Below, in pieces: positions 1-11,554 of a DNA stretch of 64,000 bases. The stretch covers positions 21,757,515 to 21,821,514 of the forward strand of contig OY997591.1 of the NCBI GenBank assembly GCA_963921825.1, in the 5' to 3' direction. The notes under the pieces were generated by a model. That model did no database searches, had not been told where the DNA came from, and saw only the letters and a program-made list of their open reading frames with translations. The first letter of the stretch is position 1, and the number at the start of each line of letters is the position of its first letter. The translations under genes and the position numbers were made by a program. This DNA comes from Erodium maritimum (Eukaryota; Streptophyta; Magnoliopsida; Geraniales; Geraniaceae).

Positions 1-63
1 ATACAAAATTGCTAACAAAAATATGCCCATCCGATCGACACGGTTAGATTGAGTTAAGTAAAG

Positions 64-1078
64 TCAGGCGGAGCGGCCACGTTGACGGTGGTGATCTTGA
101 TCGGAACCCCAACCCCGGACCCCGAACTGCAGCTCGGCGGCGGCGATGATGAACTCGCCGGCTTGCTGCGATGTCAAGAGGTCCACGACGTTGTTGAAGG
201 TGGCGAGTCGTAGATGATCAGCCCTAAGTAGGATGCTCACCAGCCGCCGTATCTTGCCGTCAAGGTCAGCGCACGCACTTGCACTGTCCTGCCACTCCGA
301 CAGCTCCTCCGTTAAGCAATTCTCCGCCTTCACCGTCTCACATTGCAACTCGCTCACTCGCCTAATCAATAACATTAATTCCAATTACAATTAATCTAGA
401 ATATTCTTGCCTATGCTAGAAGTAGAAGCAATGTATGACATAGTTTCCTTACTTGTTTTTTTGATCAGCGAATACAAATTAAACATCTTTAAAGAGAGAA
501 AATAAGTACATGAGAATGGTATGGTCTAACTATACAGACCTGAGAACGAATCGAGCACTTACCATAAACAAACCTACCTCATCTTTATCATTGTACGGAA
601 TAGAAAATGGGTCTTCATCCTCACTTAAACTGTATTTAGTATATATGTACATAATCCATAAATTAACACTCTTTATTTAATAAAGTAAATAGTACCTGAA
701 TTGGTTGGGGGAGAGGTCACCGAGGTCGCCGGAGCGGTGGCCGCGGAGGATGTCCATGATGTGGGACTCAAAGAGGATGCTTGATTCGGTGTAGAGGAGG
801 TGGAAGAGGGTGGTGGGGCGCCACCCAGCGATCCAGTGGAGGCTGCGCTCTAGGGAGGAGCTCCACGGGGACGCGAATATGCCCAGGACGTCGCGCTCCG
901 CCGCCACAGACTTGACATGGTAGTACTCTTCGTAGTGGGACACAACCTTCACCACCAGCTGCCGGAGGTGCTTCCTCTCGCCGTCGCTTTCCGGCGGCTT
1001 CCGGGCCTCGCCTAGCTGCCGCACCAGGTGGCGCAGCTGCTCGAACCACTTCCTGTGGAATCCGCTGAAACTTGTCAT
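64..1078 (-). CDS. DOG1-domain protein (DOG1-like), two exons
   Basis: Two exons, 1078-696 and 361-64, are joined by an intron with donor GT at 695-694 and acceptor AG at 363-362. The splice rebuilds an AGG codon in frame and gives a 226-residue product. Exon 1 shows the DOG1 domain: WFEQLRHLVRQL at residues 11-22, HYEEYYHVKSVAAERDV at 48-64 and HWIAGWRPTTLFHLLY at 81-96. Exon 2 is the helical C-terminal half (SELQCETVKAENCLTEELSEWQ). In the family, Arabidopsis DOG1 controls seed dormancy, and the same domain forms the C-terminal part of TGA bZIP factors; no bZIP is present here, so this is a stand-alone DOG1-like protein of usual length. The start is the first ATG and has a TATA-like box ~170 bp upstream. 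No break is seen. The exact paralogue cannot be decided from this sequence alone. Confidence 0.9.
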
Positions 1079-1245
1079 CTCCTTTTTTTTACCAGCTTGA
1101 GGCCTGAGAGAGAGAGACGTGGTTTTCTTATGAGAGAAGTGGGTGCAAAGGGTTTTCTTTATAAGAAAGGGGTGGAGAGTGTGCTTCAGTGTTTTGGTTA
1201 CCGTGTGATTTGCTATGGCTATGGTTATTGTAATCTTTCACTGAG

Positions 1246-1251
1246 TTTATA
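1246..1251 (-). promoter_or_regulatory. Candidate TATA box of the DOG1-like gene
   Basis: TATAAA reads on the minus strand about 170 bp upstream of the start codon at 1078, in a region without other coding signal. Pyrimidine-rich CT stretches lie between it and the ATG. Distance and sequence fit a plant core promoter, but the transcription start is not known. Confidence 0.45.
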
Positions 1252-2965
1252 AGAGGGGGTTTGTGTATTTTATATTTGATTATGTTCTTGGGTATAGTGA
1301 ATACTCTTTGCTTGTTTGATTTGTTCTTCAGTATAAGAGATAATTTTTATTGACGTAAATGAAATGGAACAGAAAGAATAATAGCGGGTAGTAGTACATT
1401 CTCAGACAAATTACAACTATTTCTTTTTAAGAGAGCTCCATACATAGACGGATTTAAAAGTAAGACATGTACAACTGAAACTAAAAAATAACTAGATCTA
1501 AATTGAAAACTATATCTAGCTCTAACTGAGCTAAAAATAATAATAACCTAGAGACTTGTGAATCTTTCAAGGGGGCCCGCTAAACTACTGAGGGGTGCAT
1601 GGTGATGTGGTGGATGGGCCCATAATAGGGTGGACTATCAATCCTCCAATGCAGCCCATTGCAGGATGTTCTCATGGCTCTCGACAAGACTGTTTTCTAG
1701 TCCTCATCTATACTCCTTCTAGGCCATCCTTCTTGATCTTTTTGTAGGATAGGGTTGTCGTCAACCTCTTTTCCCTCAAGAGAAACCCTATATACTCTCA
1801 TGGGTAACCAGTGGTTGTAATCCTGTCTACTCCTGGGTTAGGCAGGACGGTGGACTTCACTGAATCCTTCTTTGTTTCCAATACAGGGCGGGTGGCACAA
1901 GTTGGGTTGGAAGTCCCAACTGGTTCTAGCAACTTAGGTAGTACGGTGGACCTCAGATGACTATGTGATACCAATTCCGGGGAAAGAACTGGAATATCGT
2001 TAGAGGGCGATACGCTTCTTCCATTTCGTTGAGACGTTGGCCCCGTCCTTTCCCCGGAAGATTCTCCCTCATGAAGGTGATGCAGACAAGGGAAAATGGG
2101 GATCATGTCCAACAATTTGGTCGGGGCCCTAAAGTTGGAACGAGGCTAGAGGGGTGGTCCATCCCTGATATTGTACAGGAACAAGCTACGTGGACGTCGT
2201 CCTTATAACTCCAGTAAAGAAAATAGGGGGGGTAGATCCCAATCTGGTGGAGCCCAGGGTTCTAGCCGGCTTGAAAGGGATAGAAGGACGTGGCTGGGTC
2301 ACCGATAGGCCGACCACGGCCTAGATTCCTTGTGGGGTCGCCTTCAGGAGGGAAAACTCCCGGGTTTATGTCCCCGAACTACAAGAAACACGGTCTGAGA
2401 TGGCATCCCTACAGAAACTTGGATGCACACCATCAGAGGAGAGGTTGCCAATAGCGACGAGTGATATGGAGGAACCTTAGGTGAAAAAGTATCCATCGGT
2501 GAGGAGGGCCTCTATGATGGAGCCGGCGTTGGATGGCAAGAGGCGGTAGAGGAGACCTGGCAAGAGTCTCTGATCGAGGCAACGAGGGTGAGGGGTATGA
2601 TGGAGAAGGCGATGTGGGGGATGTTTGGATATAGGGCCTTTTGAAAGGCTTCCTCCCACGCTCTGGTTTCATGAAATTTGTGGACGGACAAAAAGGTGGA
2701 ATTAGCGGTGGTGGAAGACAAATCAGCCGCAAGGGAGTGGTGGCGGAAGGCACAACGAACACTTGATTGGAGGAGAGAGGAAGGTGGGACAATCATTAAT
2801 GCAAAGAGAAAACAGCTATGATTTCCTATTGCCATGTTTGAAGCTTGTTCACATGTTGTGCAATGCTTCAGCATACTAAAGTGGACAGCAATGCCAAATT
2901 GATGGTTGAGCGTGAAGAATAGCGATATCATTAGTCTAAACATCCAAAAAATATGATAGGCTAAC
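1252..2965. other. Intergenic stretch, nothing recognised
   Basis: No gene, RNA or known repeat end could be supported. Short open frames exist on the minus strand (about 1798-2115 and 2433-2967), but they lack known motifs, have repetitive composition and show no splice or start context. The stretch 2400-2960 could be decayed transposon sequence lying next to the MULE remnant. Confidence 0.4.
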
Positions 2966-3562
2966 AAACTTAAGAGTTCAAACTGTAGTGCAGTCAGTTG
3001 TGGGGGTTATGTGTTTGAGATCACAGAGGGTAAAAGAACTCGTGAGGTGGACGTAACAGAGAAATTTTGTTCATGTTTAGGGTGGTAGTTAACCGGGATA
3101 CCATGTAGGCATGTCATATATGTCTTTGTACATCTTAGAACCAAACTCGAAGATTATGTTCACAAGTACTATCATGTTGATACCCACAAGAGTATTTACT
3201 CTGACTTTCTAAAACCCATCCCTAGTATGGATGACTGGCCTAAAAACAACAAGTACCCTAAAGTAGCCTCTCCTAATGTGCACATCCCTCTTGGTAGACC
3301 TAGGAATAGGAGAAGGAAGTCACAAGATGAGATTGAAATTGCAAAGGGGCAAAGAAAGGTATCAACATGTAGACGATGTGGTCGTTCATGCCATAACAAG
3401 AGAAGTTGTTCAGCCAAAGATTTTGGGGATAGTAGTGCTCAGCGGAAAGAAAGAAATTGTAAGAAATATGTCCATTGTACGACACCAAAGGAAAGAGCAG
3501 ATCTGATGATGACAAGGAAGAAATCAGTGGCTGCTACTAAACAAAAAAAAAAGAAAAACTAG
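2966..3562 (+). pseudogene. C-terminal remnant of a Mutator-like (MuDR-type) transposase
   Basis: One frame runs from 2966 to the stop at 3560-3562, with an in-frame TAG at 3086-3088 where the family usually has a residue after a Trp. It reads GYVFEITEGKRTREVDVTEK, then a SWIM zinc-binding motif (CSC before the TAG, then TGIPCRHVIYV) and YVHKYYHVDTHKSIYSDF. Further on come a GRPRNRRRK basic patch and a CCHC-like zinc knuckle, CRRCGRSCHNKRSC. This order (SWIM, basic GRP linker, zinc knuckle) is the C-terminal end of plant mudrA transposases. The DDE core is missing upstream, so this is a dead fragment. Basic and Gly/Arg-coding sequence at about 4255-4370 may be more of the same tail, cut off by the MITE at 3767-4171. 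Confidence 0.8.
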
Positions 3563-3766
3563 TGCACAATAGCAGAAATAGAAGCCAAGAGACTAGTAGT
3601 AGTCGAAAGGATGAGCAAGAGGAAAAAGGTTACCCATAATGGAGTTGGTTTAGCTTAATCCGAGCTGAATTAGTTGTGCATGAACAAACATGTATTAAAT
3701 TGAAAATCTTTCTTTCAATATCTTAAATTTTGTATCTGCAATACTAATTTTTCTTGATATTTTATA

Positions 3767-4171
3767 GGGTAAACTACAAATACCTACCTCAAACTTGTAG
3801 CGTTTAACTGATATTTACCCTAAAGTTGTCAGCCCAAGTTGGTTATATAACAAATAGCCCAAGTTGTCAGCTAAAATGATGATAATGCCCTCAGTGATTT
3901 TTTAAATATTTTTTTAAAAATAAAACTAAAGTGATTTTTTAAACAAAACTGAAGTGATTTAATAAGTATATATATATAACAAAAGTGATTTTTTAAATAC
4001 TTTTTAAAAATAATTAGTGAAGTGTAGTTGAGGGTATTTTCGTCATTTTAGCTGACAGCTTGGGCTATTTGTTATATAACTAAACATCTGAGTAGGTATC
4101 AGTTAAAAAAAACTTCAGGGTAAGTATCAGTTAAACGCTACAAGTTTGAGGTAGGTATTTGTAATTTACCC
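3767..4171. mobile_element. Foldback MITE, copy 1 (Mutator-type), 405 bp
   Basis: The element begins GGGTAAACTACAAATACCTA and ends with the near-perfect reverse complement, so the two halves can fold into one long hairpin around an AT-rich centre. It is flanked by a perfect 9-bp duplication TATTTTATA at 3758-3766 and 4172-4180. A 9-bp duplication is the Mutator signature. No coding capacity. Confidence 0.88.
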
Positions 4172-4180
4172 TATTTTATA

Positions 4181-4660
4181 GAGCCCTTTTGTACCCCTTC
4201 AACCATCTCAGTCTGATCTTCAATCACAGTTGATGCCAGATTTTGTTTCCTTCCTTGTAGAGGAAAAGGGAAGGGAAGAGCAACAGCAAGGGGAAGGAGA
4301 AGAGGAAGGAACCAACCAGCTTCAAGTCAAGGCCCTACAACACTTACTACAAGCAGCCAGTCTTAAATGTTAGGGTTTTTTTGTGGTTGTTTTGCAACTT
4401 GTGCACATAGATGTATAGAATTCTTTTGGACTTTTATTTGTAGTTAAATAGATATTTAATGTGTAAAGTAATTGTGGATATCAATGATGGAAATAAGGAA
4501 TCTCTTTTGTTAAGCTTTTGTACCTTTTGGATGGAACAAGTACTGACTTACAAATTTTCAGTTAAACAACCTACTTCATTGTGTTGCTGGAAATGCATAT
4601 TTAGTTGTTGCTGTAATGCCCACAAGTTTACTATCACAAGTTTTGACTGCAAAATGCATA
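4181..4660. other. Spacer with GA-rich tract, possible transposase tail
   Basis: Contains a GA-rich tract at about 4255-4310 followed by sequence coding Ser/Thr/Gln-rich peptide, then AT-rich DNA. It may be the far end of the MULE remnant displaced by the MITE. No independent gene could be supported. Confidence 0.3.
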
Positions 4661-4664
4661 TGGG

Positions 4665-5745
4665 TTATGCCCAAAATTTGACTAATATGCATTTTCAGTT
4701 TATTACCCATTTACAGATTCACTTTTGTTTTTTCATTCATGTTCATTTACAAGGTCTCATTTGTTACCCAATCAACATCAAAAAAATAAAAAAAATCCAA
4801 AATCAACAAGGGCACATAGTTTTAGAACAAATTTAACCCAAAACATCTGCATTTTCAGTTTGGTACCCATTTACAGATTCACTTCTACATTTTCATTCAT
4901 ATTCATTTTCAAGGTCTCCTTTGTTCCCAAATTGATATCTAAACAATACAAAACCCCAAATCAGCAAGGACACACAATGAGGTACAAATTTAACACAAAA
5001 CATAGGGTAAATTACAAATACCTACCCCAAACTTGTAGCGTTTAAATGATACTTACCCTAAAAAAAATTTTAACTGATACCTACTCATATGTTTAGTTAT
5101 ATAACAAATAGCCCAAGTTGTCAGGTAAAATGACGAAAACACCCTCAACTACACTTCAATAATTATTTTAAAAAATTATTTTAAAAATCACTTTTGTTAT
5201 ATATACATATTTACTTATTAAATCACTTCATTTTATTTAAAAAATCACTTTAATTTCATTAAAAAAATATTTAAAAAATCAGTGAGGGCATTTTCGTCAT
5301 TTTAACTGACAGGTTGGGCTATTTGTTATATAACTAAACATTTGAGTAGGTATTAGTTTAAAACAACTTTAGGGTAGGTATCAGTTAAACGCTACAAGTT
5401 TGGGGTAGGTATTTGTAATTTACCCCAAAACATATGCATTTTCAATTTGGTACCCATATACAGATTAACTTCTACATTTTCATTCATGTTAATTTCCAAG
5501 GTCTCCTTTGTTCCCAAATTGATATCTAAACAATACAAATCCTAAAATCAACAAGGACACACAATGAATCACAAGTTTAACCCAAAACATCTGCATTTTC
5601 AGTTTGGTAATCATTTACAAATTAACTTCTACATTTTCATTCATGTTCATTTCCAAAGTCTCTTTTGTTCCCAAATTTATATCACAACATTATAAACCCC
5701 AAAATCAGTAAGGACACACAATGAAGAACAAATTTAACCCAAAAC
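4665..5745. repeat. Four-unit tandem array, ~160-bp period, split by a MITE
   Basis: Units start near 4668, 4834, 4991 and 5577. Each holds TGCATTTTCAGTTTGGTA, then CATTTTCATTCATGTTCATT, then AAGGTCTCCTTTGTTCCCAA and a CAACAAGGACACACAATGA-like stretch. The third unit is interrupted at its start by the MITE at 5005-5425. The first unit is the most diverged. Its role is unknown; it may be the subterminal array of a decayed transposon. Confidence 0.75.
5005..5425. mobile_element. Foldback MITE, copy 2 (Mutator-type), 421 bp
   Basis: Same family as the copy at 3767: GGGTAAATTACAAATACCTA at the left and its reverse complement at the right, with an AT-rich loop. The flanking 9-bp duplication CAAAACATA (4996-5004 and 5426-5434) is perfect. 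It inserted into the third unit of the ~160-bp tandem array, so it is younger than the array. Confidence 0.88.
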
Positions 5746-5825
5746 ATCAATCCTTTGTCACTCCTTCCAACAAATTCAACACTTACATCTTACAAGACAA
5801 TAATTTTCACTCCTAACAACAACAA

Positions 5826-6053
5826 TCATATTAACCTAGTTATCCAAAAATTCAACACAAATCCTACCACAACTATCATAATCATTTTTTTGGCTTTTTC
5901 TTTTTGAGCATCCACCTCCAATTGTAGATTTAGTATATTTTCTTCACCAATTTTTCGTTGTTCAAACATAATAGACATCTCATCTTCCATCCTTGCAACT
6001 CTATCTTCAAAAACTTTCATTTTCTCAAGCAAGTTACAATTCTCATCTTCCAT
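5826..6053 (-). CDS. Hypothetical short coiled-coil protein with hydrophobic C-terminus
   Basis: 75 codons. The first 55 residues are heptad-like (LLEKMKVFEDRVARMEDE), and the tail MIMIVVVGFVLNFW looks like a membrane anchor. The layout resembles the C-terminal half of plant GRF-zinc-finger proteins, but I could not find the expected CxCG zinc finger upstream at 6054-6560. It may be a last exon or a fragment captured by a transposon. Function not recognised. Confidence 0.35.
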   Translation of the reverse strand: MEDENCNLLEKMKVFEDRVARMEDEMSIMFEQRKIGEENILNLQLEVDAQKEKAKKMIMIVVVGFVLNFWITRLI

Positions 6054-6902
6054 CCTTGAAACTCTATCTTTTAATTGTTTGAGTTACTCTAATTTTTAGC
6101 TGAATTTGTCCCATATTCACATTTGGGTCCATCAATCTAACGAAAAAAATAGCAATGAGAACCACTCTATAAAAAAACACAAACCCTAATTTCAGCTGCA
6201 ATTTCCCAAAACACAAACCCTAATTAAATGCATAATTTACCATGAAATTCTCACAACCAACGAACCTTCTTCACGGATTTAACTTCGTGGTTGAGGTTTG
6301 TACAAGTGTTTCAACTCCACATTAGCAAAACCACTTCTTCTTCGTGTTCGACCTCTTCGTCAACACGACCCAACCTTCGATTTCGTCCAATCTTCAAACC
6401 GAACCTTCTATTTCCTTCTCCACCCAAGCTTCACCACCCAAACTTCAAGTTACTCTCCACTCGAGCTTCACCTTCGCACACTTCGCGCCATCGATGTCGT
6501 CTTCTCACTTCAAATGTTTTCATTTCTGTTCAACAAAGGACCTAAGATGTTATTACAGCTATCAGGGGTAGGTTAGGGCTTTAGAAAAGTAATTGAATAC
6601 GTGAATCGGGCATGGCTAACGGCGTATGTCCAAATCTGACAGTTGGGTAGTAAAGTGTTGGTAAATGTTTGGTTTGAGTATTAAACTGCAAAAAAAAAAT
6701 TGTTAGGGTATCAATTTGAAAAGAAATGTTTGACAGAGTATTATATTGAAATTTTCCCAAAACAATTTAAAGAAGATATAAAAGTAATAAAGTATTTAAC
6801 TGGAAAAAAAATAAGAAAAACAAAAAATTAATAAAAATAAGAAATAAATTTAATAAAAGATTTAGAATGAAAATAATAATTAATAAAGAAAAAGTATATA
6901 AA
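6054..6902. other. AT-rich spacer before the copia element
   Basis: Holds overlapping short open frames at 6291-6576 with no recognisable product, and a stretch at 6590-6760 that looks like the edge of some repeat (poly-A tract, then TTGTTAGGGTATCAATTTGA). From 6770 to 6902 it is simple AT-rich DNA. No gene supported. Confidence 0.3.
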
Positions 6903-7099
6903 TGTTGTGATTATTTCTCAAATGATCATAACCGAAATTTTCTGAACCGAAACACACTTACTCTTCTTTATTTTTCCTTATTATTTTCATTCTGTACATG
7001 TACAATATATATAGGCTTAAGCCTTAATCCTTAGTCATCGACCAAGGGTTGCATGGTTGCCATGTGGTGGCCACTCACATATTCACGTGTATTACAACA
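6903..7099 (-). repeat. 3' LTR of copia element F
   Basis: A 197-bp unit that begins TGTTGTGATT and ends TATTACAACA, i.e. has matching TGTTGT/ACAACA inverted ends. On the minus strand it is preceded directly by the purine tract CCAAGGGGAAG (7110-7100), as expected of a 3' LTR. It contains an internal ATATATATAGG stretch. Its partner is not in the window. Confidence 0.7.
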
Positions 7100-8181
7100 C
7101 TTCCCCTTGGACACCATCATTAACGAATACATCAAATGTGCCTTAAGTTGCCACGTTAAAAACCTCCTCAGGAAAACCCGGTGGGACAAAACATATAAGG
7201 TAAAGAGTGCAACGCGCAAAAACGTACTTGATGTTGTGCTTGATGCTTCCTCGTTAAAAACAGGTCCAAGAAAACCTTGTGGGAAAAAACTTGGATAAGG
7301 GAAAAAGAGTACAGCGCATAAAACGTGTCTCCCCTTGACTTCAGGCGGGTTACTTTGGTTGTTCGGTTGAGTCGAGCATCCTGATCTTGAACATTAACTT
7401 CTCAACAAGTGGATGTCAGGAAAGTCATACCGAGTAGTGTGTTTCTTCCATTTACTCACTTATGGTGAGTTGGACGTGCATAACAGCTGCCTCGTTAAAA
7501 ACCTTTCCAGGAAAACCTCGTGGGGCAAAACCTGAATAAGGGAAAAAGAGTGCAGCACACGGAAACATACTCCCCCTAACTGTCGCTCCCCCTGAAGACC
7601 GAATGAATAATCTCGGTTGTTTGCAAAGTCGACTCATATTATCTTGTACACTGACTTTCCCAAAACTGATGTCGCTAGACTTCCAGTGAACAAACCTATA
7701 GGATTTTCACTTCATGATTCTGATTGACATCAATCTTTCATGACTCTTCTTAAGTTCATGATTATATCATAATTTCGTACGAAAACTGGTCAGTTGCAAC
7801 TAAAAACCGTCTTTCCAAATTATAACAGTCCCCAGACATGCTTTGCAGATTTGCTTCAATCTTAAAACCGATAAGTAGTTTCTGAGCTCAAACTGGCTAG
7901 CACATTTACTGCGATTTTTCTATCAGGCCTTGTACATCATAATGTTTCAAATTTAGATATGGTACTTCAGGACCAAATACCTTTTCATTTCTTTGAAACA
8001 AATGAGATCCTCTTTAGGATCTAAATATCGATCAAGTAGAACACGCTTCAGGCTTTCTTAACATATGCATATTTATGGATCCATTTGAAGTATGTTCGAT
8101 CTTCAGGCCGAGAAAATATGTCATCATTAAAACTTTCATTTGAAAGTCTTTCTTTAGACACACTGCAGTTTCAAGGACCTT
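7100..8181 (-). other. 3' non-coding part of copia F with three related repeats
   Basis: Polypurine tract at 7100-7110. Three diverged copies of a block reading GTTAAAAACCT..CC.GGAAAACC..GTGGG..AAAAC follow at about 7158-7215, 7250-7318 and 7489-7560. This block is familiar from the 3' region of plant copia elements. From 7570 to 8181 no reading frame is recognisable. The element's continuation is at 33893. Confidence 0.5.
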
Positions 8182-9284
8182 GATGTAGGCATAAAATGCA
8201 TCGGTTTTGGATGTTTTTAGCCCACATTATTGAGCTTTTTAGTCCCGAGGTTGTACAATTTGGTGCACTTTTCTCTTTTTACTCGTACTTTGTCTCTCGT
8301 TGTGTTTTGTAGGTGCTTTGATCGAAAAAAGGGCTAAAATGGAGAAAAAAATCGGTTTTAGGAGTTTTGGAAGCTGGCTGATCTTGCGAAGGGCATAACT
8401 CCCTCATACGAACTCCGAATTGCTTCATATAATATATCAAATCGAAGAGAATTCAAATATCTACAACTTTCGTCAAGGGACCGTCACTGTTGTGATAAGG
8501 GAAGGGGCCCGTTACGGTCCTCATTCCGGTCCGTTTTAGGGCCCATTCTGTCACGCCTCAAATCCGGTTTTGCCCAGACTCGAGACGTGACTAAAAATTT
8601 ACAGTAAAACAAAATAATGAAATAAAACAAAGTTTCCAAATGATATAAATCCTTCAATATGTAAAGAGCCACAGCTCAAACGGTAAAACACAATAACCGA
8701 CATAAAAGAGTACACGTCTCAAAAACTAGCTAAACCCTCAAGCTCCCAAGCTCCGAGAGTCCGGCTAATACTGCTCCCGCTCAACACTTGAAACACCACA
8801 AAGACAGGAGGGGTGAGCTTACGCTCAGTAGGGAAAATGCATAACCAGGTCACCCTTTTAGTTTAATAAACAGGAGTTCACAAGTTCATTCAAATCTTAA
8901 TAAAACGAGAAACCAAACCGATGATGAAATACGGAGGTGAACCGAATGTTTAACAATTTCAAGAGTCAATAATGATCGTAAGAAAATAAGAGAATCAATG
9001 CATTTCTTAAATACTCAATAGAAGATCGAACGTTCAAGTAATGTCGTGGAACATGAAGTCGCCACCCTTCGATCCACAATACTGGTTGTGTCATGTCGGA
9101 TTTTCCCTCGATCTAGAGGAGACGCATAACGTCGCAAAGACGTATAACGTCGAGAATACCGGAAACATCCCTAGGAGGACGCATATCATCGGGAATCTCG
9201 GAAACGTCTCTAAAGGACCATGTGTCATAGGGAACCAAGGTAATGCTCCCGTAGGACGCATACTCTCGGGTAAAATATAAGTAA

Positions 9285-9540
9285 TCAATCCCCGCAGGGT
9301 AAACCGTCCAATTGCCCCACAGGGTCCATAACCATTGCCCGTAGGCTCAATAACCGATGCCCCGCAGGGTCCATATCCATTACCCGCAGGCTCAATAATC
9401 AATGCCCCGCAGGGTCCATAACCGTTGCCCACAGGCTCAATAATCAATGCCCCGCAGGGTCCCTAACCATAGCCCGCATGCTCAATAATCAATGCCCCGC
9501 AGGGTCCTTACCCATAGCCCGCAGGCTCAATGCTCATCAT
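9285..9540. repeat. ~51-bp tandem array inside the LTR of A
   Basis: About five units of GCCCCGCAGGGTCCATAACC followed by a TTGCCCGTAGGCTCAATAA-like half. The partner LTR has the same array at 31273-31500. Confidence 0.8.
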
Positions 9541-10539
9541 ATCCAGTAACCAATGCCCTCAGGCTCTAATACTCCACCAATATCTCACAGTATCTGTCAA
9601 ACTCCAACCACCACAACGGCACCGGATTACCCCCCCCCCCCTGGTGTAGTACAGCTTCGAACAAACAAACATTCAAGAATAAGAATAAGGAAAATACACT
9701 ATAATTCATCCATCAATAAACACTTCTCAAATCACACTTTCATCACAGCAAAGACATCCAATAACACTCCACACTTACCGTATACTTACCTGCCACGATC
9801 CATCGGTACATCGATCACCTGATTGTACCCTTTGGCACAACCATTCATACTCGATCATCCGTTCAAACAAACAATTAATCGCCACTCAATCAATCAACAA
9901 ATCATTCAAGCATTCAAGTTCAGTCATTCAAACATTCAAGCATGCGTTCGATCTAGTTTCATTAGACTCTTGATTACCCTACTAACTAGCAACCAAGCAT
10001 GTGAACCTAGCACACAACTAATCCGAGAGCTCAAATAGCCTCTCTACCAGTAAATCAATTCCCAAGTATTGAAAACGAGTTACAATAGTTATTCTCATCC
10101 TAATCATGCATTCTAGACACATCCGGTTATTAGTAATTGAAAGACGATTATTCTAGTTATTCGCATCCTATAGGCAATTCTAGGACCTTTCCAATTTTAT
10201 TAACCTAACATGCATACTAAGCGTTTAAATAAGAAGTTAAGACTTTCCATACCTTGTGGTCTTCCTCTAAAACTCTGTTGTCAAACTCGATAGTCACAAC
10301 TCCGTTCTTCACACGGGTTCCGGCGTGATCTTCGTTCTTCTAGCTCGAGTGCAAGTTCTTCCTTCCTTCCTTGCTCGGTACCATGGTCTTGGACCACAAA
10401 CAAACTCTAATTAAAAGCTAACTAAGGTGTAAAGAAACAAGCTCAAAAGACTCCACCCAAAGTTCCAAAACCAAACTCTTGAAGTAGACGCAAAAGGATC
10501 GAAAAGGGGTTAAAGAGACCAAGACTGGTCTGCCATGGA

Positions 10540-10660
10540 TCTGGTCACGGATCCGTGGACTGGGCCGTCACAGAGCCGTGTCTGGCGCCGTCATGGTCTC
10601 CCTCACGGAGCCGTGACGTCCTCCGTCACGGTACCCGTCACGGGTCCGTGACGCCTGGTA
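10540..10660. repeat. CACGG/CCGTG palindrome cluster in the LTR of A
   Basis: Repeated GTCACGGAGCCGTGACG and GATCCGTGGAC-type units form several overlapping short inverted repeats. The partner LTR has the same cluster at 32505-32620 with a different unit arrangement. A hairpin-rich stretch of unknown role. Confidence 0.6.
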
Positions 10661-11554
10661 CTGTTCACTCGTCTGCTTCCTCCAGCTTCGGGTTTTCACG
10701 ATTTTTATCCTCCAAACCTCCATGGATGACCTTTTAAAGCTCCAAAAACAGTTCCTAAACGTCTCTACTTCAAAACCCACCATGGGTGTTCATCAAAACT
10801 CCAAAAAACACGGATTAAAACCAACACCTAACATCAAAATCCTCCAAAACCTCAATAACCAAACTCAAGCTTCAAAACCCAACAAGTTCTTCCATTTTCC
10901 ACCAAAACCCATGAACCAAAAGTTGTAGAAACGAAAATAGATGAGAGATTTACCTTGAGGATGAAGAGTAGAAGAGAAATCAAGTGCTTTAGAAGAGATT
11001 TGGATAGAAGATAGCTTCAAGCTTCCATTTTTCCTCCTTTCTTATTCTTCAAGCCTCCAAAACCAATTTTCTCATTTCTCTCTCTCACAATTTCGGCTGC
11101 ATTGGTACTTGTGCTGAAATGAGCCTCACATTGGGTCATAAACCTAGAGGGGATAGTGTCCAAAATACCCCCTTACCTTATCTCTTTCCAACCACAATTA
11201 ATAAGGGCATAAGGGTCATAATACACCCAATTCTTCCCTTTCAAGCAAGCATGTACATTTGTCCATGAGTGGACCACTCCTAGCTTAATTAAATTCCAGC
11301 ACACAAATTTATTGGATTTCGCTCTAAATCGAGTCACAATTGACCGATAAAAGTCCCGGTTTGACTTCATTCAATATTATAGTCAACGGAAAGGAAACGG
11401 CCCACTTAAGCCAATTGTGATAGTGGCTAAGCCTTTTGGGCCCCGGAAAGGTCCCGAATGACTTCCGGAGTCATTGGTTGACTTTTTCGGCCAAAAGTCA
11501 AACTTCGTCCAAAGTCACCGGTTCGACCAGAGTCGATTGGGGGCGGTTCTTACA

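Larger units (their letters stand above)
8549..11554 (-). repeat. 3' LTR of gypsy element A, 3006 bp
   Basis: Starts TGTCACGCCTCAAATCCGG and ends GGGGGCGGTTCTTACA. Matches 17010-17774 plus 31273-33520. Contains a tandem array (9285-9540), a poly-C run near 9630, and a cluster of TCACGGATCCGTGA-like palindromic units at 10545-10655. It encodes no protein; short open frames inside it are chance. Confidence 0.9.

Noticed and set aside
2433-2967. Minus-strand Pro-rich and hydrophobic frames
   Set aside because: Two overlapping frames with no motif; composition suggests decayed repeat DNA.
9553-10038. Open frames at 9553-9822 and 9823-10038 (and the copies near 31489-32001)
   Set aside because: They lie inside the LTR of A, appear equally in both LTR copies, have no known motif and are Asn/Ser/Thr-rich low-complexity frames.
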